A stretch of DNA of 64,000 bases from JAHRVQ01 sp051278195 (GCA_051278195.1 JBNMQM010000006.1:1-64000); one strand, 5' to 3'. Shown: positions 1 to 8,681, numbered from the stretch's first letter. Made by a program: numbers and translations. The notes: generated by a model not told the origin, from the sequence alone.

Positions 1-612
1 CTGATTGTTCTAGGTGGTACCGCCGCTGTTGAAAAAGCCGCGCATGATGCTGGGTTTTATATTACCGTGCCATTTTCTCCTGGCCGTGGGGATGCAACAG
101 ATGAAATGACCGATGCTGATTCCTTTGCGGTGCTTGAGCCTGTCCACGACGGCTATCGCAACTGGCTTAAAAAAGACTACGTGGTGTCAGCGGAGGAGTT
201 GCTGTTGGATCGCACTCAGCTGATGGGTTTGACCGCCTGCGAAATGACAGTACTGGTCGGCGGTATGCGGGTGCTGGGCACCAACCACGGCGACGCCAAA
301 CACGGTGTGCTAACTGATCGTGAAGGTGTGCTTAGTAACGATTTCTTTGTCAATTTGACAGACATGAATTACCGCTGGCAAGCAGCAGGTAATAACCTGT
401 ATGAAATCTGTGATCGGAACACCAGTGCCGTTAAGTGGACAGCGACTAAAGTCGATTTGGTGTTCGGTTCCAATTCCATTCTTCGCGCCTATGCTGAAGT
501 CTACGCGCAGGATGATGCGCAGGAGAAATTTGTTAAAGACTTTGTTAAAGCATGGACAAAAGTGATGAACGCAGATCGTTTCGATATTCCCAACACATCC
601 AAAGACCACTAA
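1..612 (+). CDS. katG: Catalase-peroxidase KatG, C-terminal part (5' truncated by window)
   Basis: The reading frame is open from the first base and ends with TAA at 610-612, giving the last 203 residues of a catalase-peroxidase. The stretch LIVLGGTAAVEKAA, followed by VPFSPGRGDATDEMTD and FAVLEPVHDGYRNW, is typical of the C-terminal peroxidase-like domain of KatG. The family removes H2O2 using haem, but the haem-binding and catalytic residues lie in the N-terminal domain outside the window, so activity cannot be judged here. The C-terminal domain has no catalytic haem and is thought to support folding of the active domain. No T-rich intrinsic terminator follows the stop; an imperfect inverted repeat is seen around 632-666. 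Confidence 0.95.
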   Translation: MIVLGGTAAVEKAAHDAGFYITVPFSPGRGDATDEMTDADSFAVLEPVHDGYRNWLKKDYVVSAEELLLDRTQLMGLTACEMTVLVGGMRVLGTNHGDAKHGVLTDREGVLSNDFFVNLTDMNYRWQAAGNNLYEICDRNTSAVKWTATKVDLVFGSNSILRAYAEVYAQDDAQEKFVKDFVKAWTKVMNADRFDIPNTSKDH

Positions 613-718
613 AGGTTTTTCACTGAGCGCGGTGCTGGCAAATTAACTTGTCGGCACCCAGCGCACCTGGTGGACCAACAGACCGATAAGCTGATTATTT
701 TTCACGAAGGAGCAAACT

Positions 719-979
719 ATGACGTTAGAAAGACATGACCTGCACCATGAGTTTCCAGAATATAAAGAGGAAATTCACCAACTAAAAATGAACGACGCGC
801 ATTTTTCCCGTTTTTTCGATGAGTATCATGAGACCGATGATGACGTTCACCGCATAGAGCAAAGCGCGGAATACACGAGTGATGAAGTCCTAGAGCAGAA
901 GAAAATTGCGCGGCTGCAGCTAAAAGACAAATTGCTTGTGATGTTGAAAAATGAAAGCGTTTCATCTGCTGGAGAATAG
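719..979 (+). CDS. YdcH-like small protein (DUF465)
   Basis: This 86-residue protein matches the DUF465/YdcH pattern: short, highly charged and helical, with the conserved front HDLHHEFPEYKEEIHQLK, then HFSRFFDEYHETDDDVHRIE and a C-terminal KKxRLQLKDKL-type helix. A good Shine-Dalgarno sequence (AAGGAG) lies just before the ATG at 719, which supports the start. The function of the family is unknown; it is predicted to be a soluble cytoplasmic coiled-coil protein. It stands alone between katG and nhaA in the same direction. The family assignment is by sequence pattern. Confidence 0.85.
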   Translation: MTLERHDLHHEFPEYKEEIHQLKMNDAHFSRFFDEYHETDDDVHRIEQSAEYTSDEVLEQKKIARLQLKDKLLVMLKNESVSSAGE

Positions 980-1047
980 TGGGCTGAGCGGCAAAGAAAA
1001 CACATGTGCTCGCCCAGTTACGGTTCAACTTCCGGAATCCATTTTTG

Positions 1048-2403
1048 ATGACCAACGACTCTAAAAATATACTGCAGCGTGGCCTAGAAAATATGCACGC
1101 GCCATTTACCGGTTTCATTCGTGCCCAGACAACTTCCAGCATGTTGCTGCTGTTGTCGACGGTCGTTGCCTTATGGTGGGCAAACTCAGTTTATTCTTCT
1201 ACCTATCTGAATCTGGTGCACACACCGGTCGGGCTATTTTTGGGTGATTTTGAACTGCGAGCATCACTCAAACACATCATTAACGATGGCTTAATGGTGA
1301 TATTTTTCTTGTTGCTCGGACTTGAGATCAAACGGGAAGTTCTCGCCGGAGACCTCTCTCAAACAGAAAATCGGCGCATGCTGATTTTTTGTGCGATCGG
1401 CGGAATGGTTTGTCCAGCGGTGATCTATTCATTGTTTAACGGGTCACTCGATTCACAGATCGGTTGGGGTATCCCAATGGCAACGGATACCGCTTTTGCG
1501 TTGGGTGTCCTGACCATCGTGAGAAAACACATCCCTACCAGCCTTCTGGCTTTCATTGTTGGCATCGCCATCGTCGACGATATTGGCGCGATACTTGTCA
1601 TTGCAATATTTTACACCCAAGAAATATCTGCAATTTATCTGTCGAGCGCAATTGCACTCCTAGCTCTTTTGGCCATCGCAAACTACGCCAGCGTAAGACA
1701 GCCACTTTTCTATATCATCATCGGTGTTGCAATCTGGTGGATGATGCTCAAGTCCGGGGTTCACGCCACGGTTGCCGGTGTCGCAATCGCATTGACGGTG
1801 CCAGCACGGCCAAAGTTGACATCAGAAAAATTGCTTGGCAAAGCGAAATCGACCATCAACACCATGCAGAACAAAACAGAAGAGGTCGATGTTCTCGGCA
1901 GCAAGCAGGACCATGAGCAGTTATTGAAGGTAAGCAAACTCGCAGAACGAGCCGGCACGCCCCTGCGTCGGTGGGAAGATGCACTGGACTTACCGGTAGC
2001 GCTCTTTATCTTACCGCTGTTTGCGTTGGTCAATGCTGGCGTCGTTTTTAGCTTTAGTTCATTTATCGACAGTCTCCAACAACCCGTTGGATTGGGTATT
2101 ATTACTGGACTTGTGCTCGGTAAATTTATCGGTATATCCGGCGCGTGCTGGCTGGGCTTGCGCTACAAAATCGGTAGCTTACCTGCTGGTGTTAATCTTC
2201 AACACGTCATTGGTGCTTCACTGATAGCAGGGATTGGATTCACCATGTCGACATTTATTGCCGCACTTGGGTTTGACGGGCAACCCGAACATCTCCATAA
2301 CGCAAAGACATCAATCTTGTTCGCCTCTGTTGTGTCTGCCTTACTTGGCGTGATATATCTTAGGCTGATTGCTTCAAAACAACCCAACAAAGCGCTCAGC
2401 TAG
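1048..2403 (+). CDS. nhaA: Na+/H+ antiporter NhaA
   Basis: NhaA is an inner-membrane antiporter that exports Na+ (or Li+) in exchange for protons and supports salt and alkaline-pH tolerance. The protein has about twelve hydrophobic segments. Family signatures are the GLEIKREVLAGDL stretch near residue 95, the GIPMATDTAFALG segment with the transport aspartate, and GIAIVDDIGAI with the paired aspartates of the ion-binding site. An ATG at 1048 gives 451 residues and begins close to where NhaA homology begins; an in-frame GTG at 1006 would add 14 residues. A hydrophilic insert (roughly residues 265-310, charged and Gln-rich) makes it longer than the E. coli protein, as in other long NhaA proteins. 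It appears monocistronic. Confidence 0.95.
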   Translation: MTNDSKNILQRGLENMHAPFTGFIRAQTTSSMLLLLSTVVALWWANSVYSSTYLNLVHTPVGLFLGDFELRASLKHIINDGLMVIFFLLLGLEIKREVLAGDLSQTENRRMLIFCAIGGMVCPAVIYSLFNGSLDSQIGWGIPMATDTAFALGVLTIVRKHIPTSLLAFIVGIAIVDDIGAILVIAIFYTQEISAIYLSSAIALLALLAIANYASVRQPLFYIIIGVAIWWMMLKSGVHATVAGVAIALTVPARPKLTSEKLLGKAKSTINTMQNKTEEVDVLGSKQDHEQLLKVSKLAERAGTPLRRWEDALDLPVALFILPLFALVNAGVVFSFSSFIDSLQQPVGLGIITGLVLGKFIGISGACWLGLRYKIGSLPAGVNLQHVIGASLIAGIGFTMSTFIAALGFDGQPEHLHNAKTSILFASVVSALLGVIYLRLIASKQPNKALS

Positions 2404-3000
2404 ACACTAGAAAACAGTTCGAATTGGTACCACCCTCTGGCCGCAGCGAATATCGAATGTCGCCAGCGCCTAACGCCAAGCATGTCTGCTGGAGATTGGT
2501 ATGCAGAGTCAATCGGTCCTTCGCAACCCGATCACGGGTTGCCAGCAAGGCGCTGTTCGATGCCATGAAAGTGAGCAAAATCACGTCTCGGGTATTCGGC
2601 ATGAGCGCGCCCTCTCTTCAGTTGGCAACTGACGGAAATCTGAGGTCAGCACCAAAGTAAACACCGATTTTAAAATCTCTGACGGCAGAACTGTATTTTG
2701 TTCTGACGCTAAATTGCGACTCCACATAAGCAGGCCGTGAGACAACCCGTGCCGCAATCGAGCCCAATATGCGCCCCCGATATGCCCCTAACATCCCAAT
2801 GATTGAACCGTTCAATGCAGCGTAAATGCACTGACTTTGCTGCTCGTTACACCGCGGGCTACGCAATAAGCATTACCAAAAACGGGCTCGCGATTATCAA
2901 CTGGTTTAAAAACTAACAGGCGGGTTAGTCCGCTCTGGCCCAACGGCGTTAACTTGCTACATTTCTCAACGCCCCTTGTTTCACGCAATAATGCATTCAC
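2404..3000. other. Gene-poor region, possible decayed coding DNA
   Basis: About 600 bases between nhaA and the marR promoter carry no gene I can defend. Short open stretches occur on both strands. On the minus strand two protein-like pieces in one frame (about 2866-2618 and 2602-2396) are separated by a stop, and a third piece (3000-2812) lies in another frame. On the plus strand 2424-2660 is open, followed by pieces broken by stops. This looks like a relic or simply chance open frames. I recognise no protein family. Confidence 0.35.
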
Positions 3001-3095
3001 CTCAATGTACTATTATGAGTCATTGACCTTATTTTATGGCAAATACACTAATAAATACTGATTATATACATTGAGTACTATATATTAGTTTGCTT
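3001..3095 (+). promoter_or_regulatory. AT-rich promoter/operator region of the marR-GSMT-SDMT operon
   Basis: The 95 bases before the marR start are much more AT-rich than their surroundings. TTGACC at 3025-3030 could be a -35 element, and several TATA-like boxes follow. Inverted half-sites ACTAATA and TATTAGT (about 3048 and 3083-3089) and two related stretches, ATGTACTATTATGAGT and TGAGTACTATATATTA, give the dyad structure expected for a MarR-type operator. The exact promoter and operator cannot be fixed from sequence alone. Autoregulation is an inference from MarR family habit. Confidence 0.45.
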
Positions 3096-3644
3096 ATGGA
3101 AATTCAAGACGACCTAGCTGACGCAATCCTGATTGAGATCCGCCGAGTGGTGCGGGCCATTGATCTGGACTCCAAACAAATGGTGCGACAACACGGCGTG
3201 ACCGGCCCGCAGTTAGTGACATTGCGGTCCGTGGCCAGATTGGGGCCAATCACAGTGACCGCCCTCGCGCGCGCAGTCAATCTGAGTCAGCCCACCGTAA
3301 CCGGCATTCTTGCCCGCTTAGAACAACAAGGTTTGGTAAGGCGGGAACGAGACAGCCAGGATCGACGGGCCGTTCGCACGACCATAACCGATAGAGGCCG
3401 TTCCGTTTTATTCGACACGCCCAAACCTCTGGAAGATCGATTTCGTCGCAAACTAGCGCAACTTATGGACTGGGAACAAACACAAACTCTCGCCACGCTC
3501 CAGCATATTGCCGCGATGATGGAAGCTGAAAATATTAGTGCGGACCCGATTCTCTCGACAGATTCGTTGAATTCTGCGAGCCAAGACACACCCGTTTTAC
3601 TTGATATGGTTCATTCACTAGAAAAGCCCACAGGAAAAACATGA
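3096..3644 (+). CDS. MarR family regulator, CosR/EctR-like
   Basis: This 182-residue protein is a winged helix-turn-helix regulator of the MarR family. The recognition region reads ITVTALARAVNLSQPTVTGI, followed by the wing RERDSQDRRAVRTTITDRG with the conserved DxRxxR-type motif. The N-terminal part (RRVVRAIDLDSKQMV, then GVTGPQLVTLR) resembles the osmolyte regulators CosR of Vibrio and EctR of ectoine producers, from recall of those proteins. ATG at 3096 is preferred over an in-frame TTG at 3090. The stop overlaps the start of the glycine methyltransferase gene (ATGA at 3641-3644), so the three genes are probably translated in a coupled way and the regulator probably controls betaine synthesis. 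The C-terminal tail after residue 150 is poorly conserved. Confidence 0.85.
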   Translation: MEIQDDLADAILIEIRRVVRAIDLDSKQMVRQHGVTGPQLVTLRSVARLGPITVTALARAVNLSQPTVTGILARLEQQGLVRRERDSQDRRAVRTTITDRGRSVLFDTPKPLEDRFRRKLAQLMDWEQTQTLATLQHIAAMMEAENISADPILSTDSLNSASQDTPVLLDMVHSLEKPTGKT

Positions 3645-4477
3645 AAAGCCAAACGACAACGACGCCAACGCTTACTGAGATCCCCGAACAACAAGACTTT
3701 GGCGGTAATCCCGTAGAAACAAGAGAATCCGATCACTATCAAGCAGAATACGTCCGTGACTTTGTCGATTTGTGGGACGAGCTTATTGATTGGGACGCAA
3801 GAGCCGAGGCCGAAGGTTCATTCTTTATCGACCTACTCAAAGCGAGAGGCAAGCATCAGGTGCTAGATGTTGCTGCCGGTACCGGCTTTCATTCTGTTCG
3901 CCTACTACAAGAAGGATTCGATGTCACCGCGGTGGATGGCAATGCGCAAATGCTGGTTAAGGCTTTTGACAATGCTAAACAACGAGGTCTGATTCTCAAC
4001 TCTGTGCATGCTGATTGGCGTTGGCTCAACAAAGATGTCCATCGTAAGTTCGATGCCATCATTTGCCTTGGTAACTCATTCACCCATTTGTTTGAAGAGC
4101 AGGACCGCAGGCGTTCACTTGCCGAGTTTTATGCTGCGCTCAAGCACGATGGTATTTTGATACTTGATCAACGGAACTATGACGCTATCCTGGACAACGG
4201 TTTTAGCAGTAAGCACAAGTATTACTACTGCGGCGATAAGGTCTCTGCAGAGCCGGCACATATGGATGATGGGTTAGCTCGCTTTCGTTATTCCTTTCCT
4301 GGAGGTGTTGAGCATTACCTGAACATGTTTCCGTTACGCAAAAACTATACCCGTGGGTTACTGAAAGACGCCGGGTTTGCCAAGGTCCACACCTACGGCG
4401 ATTTTCAGGAGACGTACCAGGAGTCCGACCCGGATTTCTTTGTTCACGTTGCAGAAAAGGTTTACAGCGATGAGTAA
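3641..4477 (+). CDS. Glycine/sarcosine N-methyltransferase (GSMT)
   Basis: A 278-residue class I SAM-dependent methyltransferase. It is expected to convert glycine to sarcosine and sarcosine to dimethylglycine, the first steps of de novo glycine betaine synthesis known from halophiles such as Halorhodospira and Actinopolyspora. Motif I VLDVAAGTGFHS is at about residues 75-86, the acidic loop end VTAVDGNAQML follows, and the motif CLGNSFTHLF lies in the middle. The DxxVDLWDELIDWDARAEAEG region near residue 45 is characteristic of glycine N-methyltransferases. The gene overlaps marR by 4 bases upstream and the sarcosine/dimethylglycine methyltransferase gene by 8 bases downstream. Exact substrate range is inferred from the pair. 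Confidence 0.88.
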   Translation: MKSQTTTTPTLTEIPEQQDFGGNPVETRESDHYQAEYVRDFVDLWDELIDWDARAEAEGSFFIDLLKARGKHQVLDVAAGTGFHSVRLLQEGFDVTAVDGNAQMLVKAFDNAKQRGLILNSVHADWRWLNKDVHRKFDAIICLGNSFTHLFEEQDRRRSLAEFYAALKHDGILILDQRNYDAILDNGFSSKHKYYYCGDKVSAEPAHMDDGLARFRYSFPGGVEHYLNMFPLRKNYTRGLLKDAGFAKVHTYGDFQETYQESDPDFFVHVAEKVYSDE

Positions 4478-5318
4478 ATCAGCAGCTGAAACTACCGCTG
4501 AAAATTACTACGATAGCCCCGATGCCGATAATTTTTATGAGCGTGTGTGGGGCGGCGAAGATATTCACATCGGTCTGTACGATGAAAAAAATATCACCAT
4601 TCCAGAGGCTTCACACAAGATCGTTGAACTAATGGCCGACTCATTATCCGCAATATCTGATAAGTCACGGGTTATCGATTTGGGCGCAGGATATGGCGGC
4701 TCTGCCCGTTACCTTCATCAGCGCTTCGGCTGCGATGTTACCTGCCTCAATCTGAGCGACCGACAAAACGAGCGAAATCGAGCGCTAAACCAAAGCAGTC
4801 AGGTCGCCGCCAACATCAGCGTCGTGCATGGAAGTTTTGAGAACATTCCCGAACCCGACCAGTCTTTTGATGCTGTCTGGTCTCAGGACGCTTTTTTACA
4901 TAGCGGTAATCGGGAGCAGGTGCTTCAAGAAATTGACAGGGTACTGAAACCTGGCGGCCAGTTAATCTTTACTGATCCTATGCAGGCAGATGATTGCCCG
5001 CCCGATGTTCTGCAGCCGGTATTTGACAGGCTGGAACTCGATTCTTTAGGCAGTATTGCTTGGTATCACGCGAAGCTCACAGGATTGGGGTTCGCCGAGA
5101 TAAGCACGTCACCCATGGTGCACCAACTGCGCAATCACTACGATAGGGTGGGGACGGAGTTAGCATTAAGACAAGCAGAACTGATAAAAAACATCAGCCC
5201 AGCCTACCTCGCTCGAATGCTCGTTGGCTTGAAGAAATGGGTTGATGCTGCAGATCAGGGTTACCTCGCCTGGGGAGTCCTTCACTTTCAAAAAGCTGGT
5301 ACTGAGAAGCCCAGCTAG
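4470..5318 (+). CDS. Sarcosine/dimethylglycine N-methyltransferase (SDMT)
   Basis: A 282-residue SAM-dependent methyltransferase that should carry out the last methylations, sarcosine to dimethylglycine to glycine betaine. Features are the start ENYYDSPDADNFYERVWGG, the family motif DIHIGLYD, motif I VIDLGAGYGGSARYL, and the motif WSQDAFLHS in the middle, all typical of SDMT-type enzymes. A longer open frame begins at 4377 inside the preceding gene, but the ATG at 4470, overlapping its stop, matches the family start. Together with GSMT this makes a complete glycine-to-betaine pathway using three SAM per betaine. The 3' end is followed by repeat-rich non-coding DNA. Confidence 0.9.
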   Translation: MSKSAAETTAENYYDSPDADNFYERVWGGEDIHIGLYDEKNITIPEASHKIVELMADSLSAISDKSRVIDLGAGYGGSARYLHQRFGCDVTCLNLSDRQNERNRALNQSSQVAANISVVHGSFENIPEPDQSFDAVWSQDAFLHSGNREQVLQEIDRVLKPGGQLIFTDPMQADDCPPDVLQPVFDRLELDSLGSIAWYHAKLTGLGFAEISTSPMVHQLRNHYDRVGTELALRQAELIKNISPAYLARMLVGLKKWVDAADQGYLAWGVLHFQKAGTEKPS

Positions 5319-5322
5319 TAAG

Positions 5323-5392
5323 AATTGGGGACAGAGTAAAGGGACAGAGTGGTCTTGCCACGCTAACAAGGACATTCTGGCCCCAAACTTTT
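5323..5392. repeat. Degenerate palindromic element with GGGACAGAGT motifs
   Basis: Just after the SDMT stop are AATTGGGGACAGAGTAAA (5323-5340), a partial second copy GGGACAGAGT (5341-5350) and an inverted, degenerate copy CTGGCCCCAAACTTTT (5377-5392). The motif is repeated in better form at 5854-5943. Motifs of this kind are, from recall, frequent around REP-associated tyrosine transposases and their short non-coding derivatives. No transposase is present here. Confidence 0.55.
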
Positions 5393-5416
5393 GATCCCGA
5401 AATCCCCCCGAAATTT

Positions 5417-5640
5417 TTACGATCTTTGAACTTTAATATTTTCTATCAAGTATTCACGCAAAATGTCATCTGGATCATAAACAGCCAGCAACTGATCTAG
5501 CATCGTATATTTGGAACGTGCTCTACTTTGACTAATGGAAATCGAGAAAATACCCCATCGTTCTTGAACAAGTAATCACTTTGAGAAAGATAACGTGAAA
5601 CTGTGCCGTGTGTTGAGACGCAATCTTTACCAACAATGTA
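5417..5640 (-). pseudogene. Possible decayed gene fragment, family unknown
   Basis: On the minus strand two protein-like stretches overlap in different frames. One (about 5640-5500) contains GKDCVSTHGTVSRYL and SDYLFKNDGVFSRF before stopping; the other (5575-5417) contains SKYTMLDQLLAVYDPDDILR and ends with TAA at 5417-5419. No start codon joins them, and a stop lies directly upstream of the first. The pattern suggests the C-terminal end of an old gene broken by a frameshift. I do not recognise the family, and chance open frames remain possible. Confidence 0.3.
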
Positions 5641-5853
5641 TCAGTAGATTTTTCGCTGCAGCCTAGGCATAAAATTAGGCTGCTAAGGTAAAAACTGAAA
5701 TTAAGACCCTCAATTACCCTGCCCCGAAAGGACATTAGCTACACCCGTTTGGAAAGCACGACTGGGTACGTATATATTCAACTGTGTCCTATTGAGTATC
5801 GGCCTTGTGCCAATCCCCAGATCGACAATCCGAGTGTTATTTGTCCGCTTTTC

Positions 5854-5943
5854 AAAATTTGGGGTCAGCGTAAAAATAGACCAAAATTGATACATCACTG
5901 GATAGAGAAATGTGTTTCATGTTTTTACTCTGGTCCCAATTTG
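5854..5943. repeat. Inverted repeat of REP/MITE type upstream of mutS
   Basis: AAAATTTGGGGTCAGCGTAAAAAT at 5854-5877 is matched by an inverted copy TTTTTACTCTGGTCCCAATTT at about 5922-5943, with about 45 bases between. The two arms can pair over about 20 bases with mismatches. The core TTGGGGTCAGAGTAAA resembles the motif at 5323. The element ends about 25 bases before the mutS start and so overlaps the expected mutS promoter and leader. Confidence 0.65.
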
Positions 5944-5968
5944 ACTTAGCTGTGAGACAATTAGCAGC

Positions 5969-8563
5969 ATGAACCCAAAGACAACCAACGCCGCCGCAAT
6001 CCAGCCCAATACGCCAATGATTGAGCAGTTTCTGCGGATCAAAAAGGATCACCCAGATGAGCTTTTGTTCTATCGAATGGGCGATTTCTATGAACTGTTC
6101 TTTGACGATGCCGTGCAAGCCTCACGACTGGTAGATATCACGCTGACCCAGCGAGGCCAGTCCGGGGGAAAACCGATTCCTATGTGCGGTGTGCCCTATC
6201 ATTCTGTCGACGGCTATTTAGCAAGACTCGTACGCCAGGGCATTTCCGTTGCGATCTGTGAGCAGATCGGTGATCCGGCTACCTCAAAAGGGCCCGTCGA
6301 GCGAAAAGTCGTGCGTATTGTCACGCCTGGTACGGTCACTGATGAAAACTTACTCGATGCGCACCGTGACAACTTTATTATGTCGGTAAGCAAAACTGAC
6401 AGCCTGGCTGGTTTCGGTGTGGCTTGCCTCGATGTGGCGAGTGGCCGCTTTGAAGTTGTCGAAGTGCCCAATGATGATGCGCTGCTGGCTGAAATTGCGC
6501 GATCACATCCGGCGGAACTCATTTTGGCCCAGGATGAATCTTACCCTGCTAGCTTGAAAGCGCATGTGGGTTGCCGACACAGGCCCCAGTGGGAATTCGA
6601 TCATGCCCAAGCGGTGGCGACACTGACCCGACAATTCAAAGTCCATGATCTGGCAGGTTTTGGCTGCGACGACAAACCACTTGCTGTTTGCGCTGCCGGT
6701 GCGTTGTTAGGGTATGTGCAAGAGACCCAGCGGGCAGATTTACCTCACATTCAAGGGCTCACGTTATTGGATCGTGATGATAGCGTCATCATCGATGCTG
6801 CATCGCGCCGGAACCTGGAACTCAGTTTGAACATCTCGGGCAGCGAAGAACACACGCTGTTTGATGTTATGAATCATACCGCCACCGCGATGGGCAGCCG
6901 ATTACTTAACCGTTGGATCAATCGCCCCATTCGCAACCAAGATGCTCTTCACCAACGACTTGATACTGTCGCGCATCTAATTGGCGGATTTTTCCATGAA
7001 GACCTTAGAACTTCACTCAAACAAATCGGTGATATCGAGCGAGTGCTGGCCCGGGTTGCACTCAAGAGTGCACGACCCAGAGATTTGGAACGATTGCGCG
7101 ACGCACTGAGTGTTTTGCCACAACTGCACGGCCAACTAACCACACTTACGACCGAGCAACTACAGCGCTTGGCAGCAACCTGCGAGCCCTACCCTAGCCT
7201 GTGCGAAGAATTACAACGGGCGATTATCGATAACCCGCCCGTGATCATCCGTGAAGGTGGTGTGATCAAAACAGGCTATGACGAGGAACTCGACGAACTG
7301 CGCGGTATTAGCGAAAACGCCGCGGAGTATTTGATCAAGTTAGAACAAGAAGAAAGGGCGGCTACCGGTCTCTCCACCTTGAAGGTCGGCTATAACCGCG
7401 TTCATGGTTACTACATCGAGATATCCCGGGCGCAGTCGGGCAATGCCCCGGATCGCTATGTTCGCCGCCAAACACTGAAGAACGCTGAGCGATTTATTAC
7501 GCCTGAGCTAAAAACTTTCGAAGACAAAGCACTCAGCAGCAAGAGTCGCGCGCTCGCCAGAGAAAAGTACCTGTATGAAACTCTGCTTGAAACCCTCGCT
7601 GAAGAACTCGCGCCTCTGCAACGCACCTTTGCCGCCGTCGCTGAACTCGACGTGATGTGCAATCTTGCCGAACGCGCCATCAGCCTGAATCTTTGCAGAC
7701 CTATCCTGTCTGCAGAAATCGGTATCCAAATTCAAGCCGGTCGACACCTCGTGGTTGAACAGGTACTCGACAGCCCTTTTGTCCCAAATGATGTTGAACT
7801 CGCGCCAGATCGCCGCTTACTGATTATTACCGGCCCTAACATGGGGGGTAAGTCGACGTTTATGCGTCAGACCGCTCTGATCACCCTGCTTGCACACATC
7901 GGTAGCTATATTCCCGCCGACGCCGCCACCATTGGTCCTGTGGATCGCATCTATACTCGTATCGGTTCGTCTGACGATCTGGCGAGCGGACGATCGACAT
8001 TTATGGTGGAGATGACAGAAACGGCCATGATCCTGAACAATGCCACACCGAACTCTTTGGTGTTGTTAGATGAAATTGGCCGCGGCACCTCAACGTTCGA
8101 TGGGCTATCTCTAGCGTGGGCTGCGGCCTCGTACATTGCTGAAAAATCAGGTGCCCTAACGCTGTTCGCCACGCACTATTTCGAATTGACCAGCCTAGAG
8201 GAGAGCTTACCCGCTACGGCCAACATCCACCTGACAGCGAAAGAGCACGGCGACAACATTGTGTTCATGTATGCCGTACAAGCAGGGCCGGCCAGTCAGA
8301 GTTACGGCCTACAAGTGGCTAAGTTAGCCGGTGTGCCACCAGAAGTGATTCACCATGCACAGCAAAAGCTTATGCAATTGGAACAAAACGAGCTGAATCG
8401 CACACCACACCAGGCTGACCTGTTTGCGGTACCAGCGCCCACAGTTGACACTGCTGCTGAAGCATTGAAAACCCAGTTAGAAGCCCTCGATCTAGACACG
8501 CTGACCCCACGGGAAGCACTCAATGTGCTTTACGAATTAAAGTCGCTTATTGAAGCTAGTTGA
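5969..8563 (+). CDS. mutS: DNA mismatch repair protein MutS
   Basis: MutS recognises mismatches and small loops and, with MutL, starts mismatch repair in the cytoplasm. The 864-residue length fits the family. The mismatch-reading motif GDFYELF (about residues 38-44) is present near the N-terminus. The ATPase domain has Walker A GPNMGGKSTFMRQ (about 622-634), the signature region SDDLASGRSTFMVEM, Walker B LVLLDEIGRGTST (about 695-707) and the conserved ATHYFEL. The start ATG lies 25 bases after an inverted-repeat element. As in Pseudomonas the gene is followed by fdxA, here in the same direction. Confidence 0.98.
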   Translation: MNPKTTNAAAIQPNTPMIEQFLRIKKDHPDELLFYRMGDFYELFFDDAVQASRLVDITLTQRGQSGGKPIPMCGVPYHSVDGYLARLVRQGISVAICEQIGDPATSKGPVERKVVRIVTPGTVTDENLLDAHRDNFIMSVSKTDSLAGFGVACLDVASGRFEVVEVPNDDALLAEIARSHPAELILAQDESYPASLKAHVGCRHRPQWEFDHAQAVATLTRQFKVHDLAGFGCDDKPLAVCAAGALLGYVQETQRADLPHIQGLTLLDRDDSVIIDAASRRNLELSLNISGSEEHTLFDVMNHTATAMGSRLLNRWINRPIRNQDALHQRLDTVAHLIGGFFHEDLRTSLKQIGDIERVLARVALKSARPRDLERLRDALSVLPQLHGQLTTLTTEQLQRLAATCEPYPSLCEELQRAIIDNPPVIIREGGVIKTGYDEELDELRGISENAAEYLIKLEQEERAATGLSTLKVGYNRVHGYYIEISRAQSGNAPDRYVRRQTLKNAERFITPELKTFEDKALSSKSRALAREKYLYETLLETLAEELAPLQRTFAAVAELDVMCNLAERAISLNLCRPILSAEIGIQIQAGRHLVVEQVLDSPFVPNDVELAPDRRLLIITGPNMGGKSTFMRQTALITLLAHIGSYIPADAATIGPVDRIYTRIGSSDDLASGRSTFMVEMTETAMILNNATPNSLVLLDEIGRGTSTFDGLSLAWAAASYIAEKSGALTLFATHYFELTSLEESLPATANIHLTAKEHGDNIVFMYAVQAGPASQSYGLQVAKLAGVPPEVIHHAQQKLMQLEQNELNRTPHQADLFAVPAPTVDTAAEALKTQLEALDLDTLTPREALNVLYELKSLIEAS

Positions 8564-8602
8564 TGAGCCACTTGTTGATGTGAAGGCAATCAAGTAACCA
8601 AG

Positions 8603-8630
8603 TTGTTTAGGGCTTAAAAGCTGCTAGAAT
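8603..8630 (+). promoter_or_regulatory. Probable sigma-70 promoter of fdxA
   Basis: TTGTTT at 8603-8608 and TAGAAT at 8625-8630 are separated by 16 bases. They lie 50-80 bases upstream of the fdxA ATG, and AGAAGGA about 10 bases before that ATG serves as ribosome binding site. Confidence 0.5.
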
Positions 8631-8681
8631 GCGTTTTTCAATTTTCCCGGTTCCGACCTAACTAAAGAAGGACATCAACCT

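Noticed and set aside
632..666. Terminator after katG
   Set aside because: Only an imperfect stem without T-run; not strong enough to list.
1464..1916. Second open frame of 150 codons within nhaA
   Set aside because: It lies fully inside nhaA in another frame, and its Cys/His/Arg-rich composition is not that of a real protein.
2460..2560. Possible integron attC site (GCCTAAC near 2468)
   Set aside because: The partner GTTAGGC site and the inner paired boxes are not found at a suitable distance, and there is no integrase.
4377..4469. N-terminal extension of the SDMT gene
   Set aside because: The extra 31 codons lie inside GSMT, are Arg/Thr-rich and are not part of the family; the ATG at 4470 fits better.
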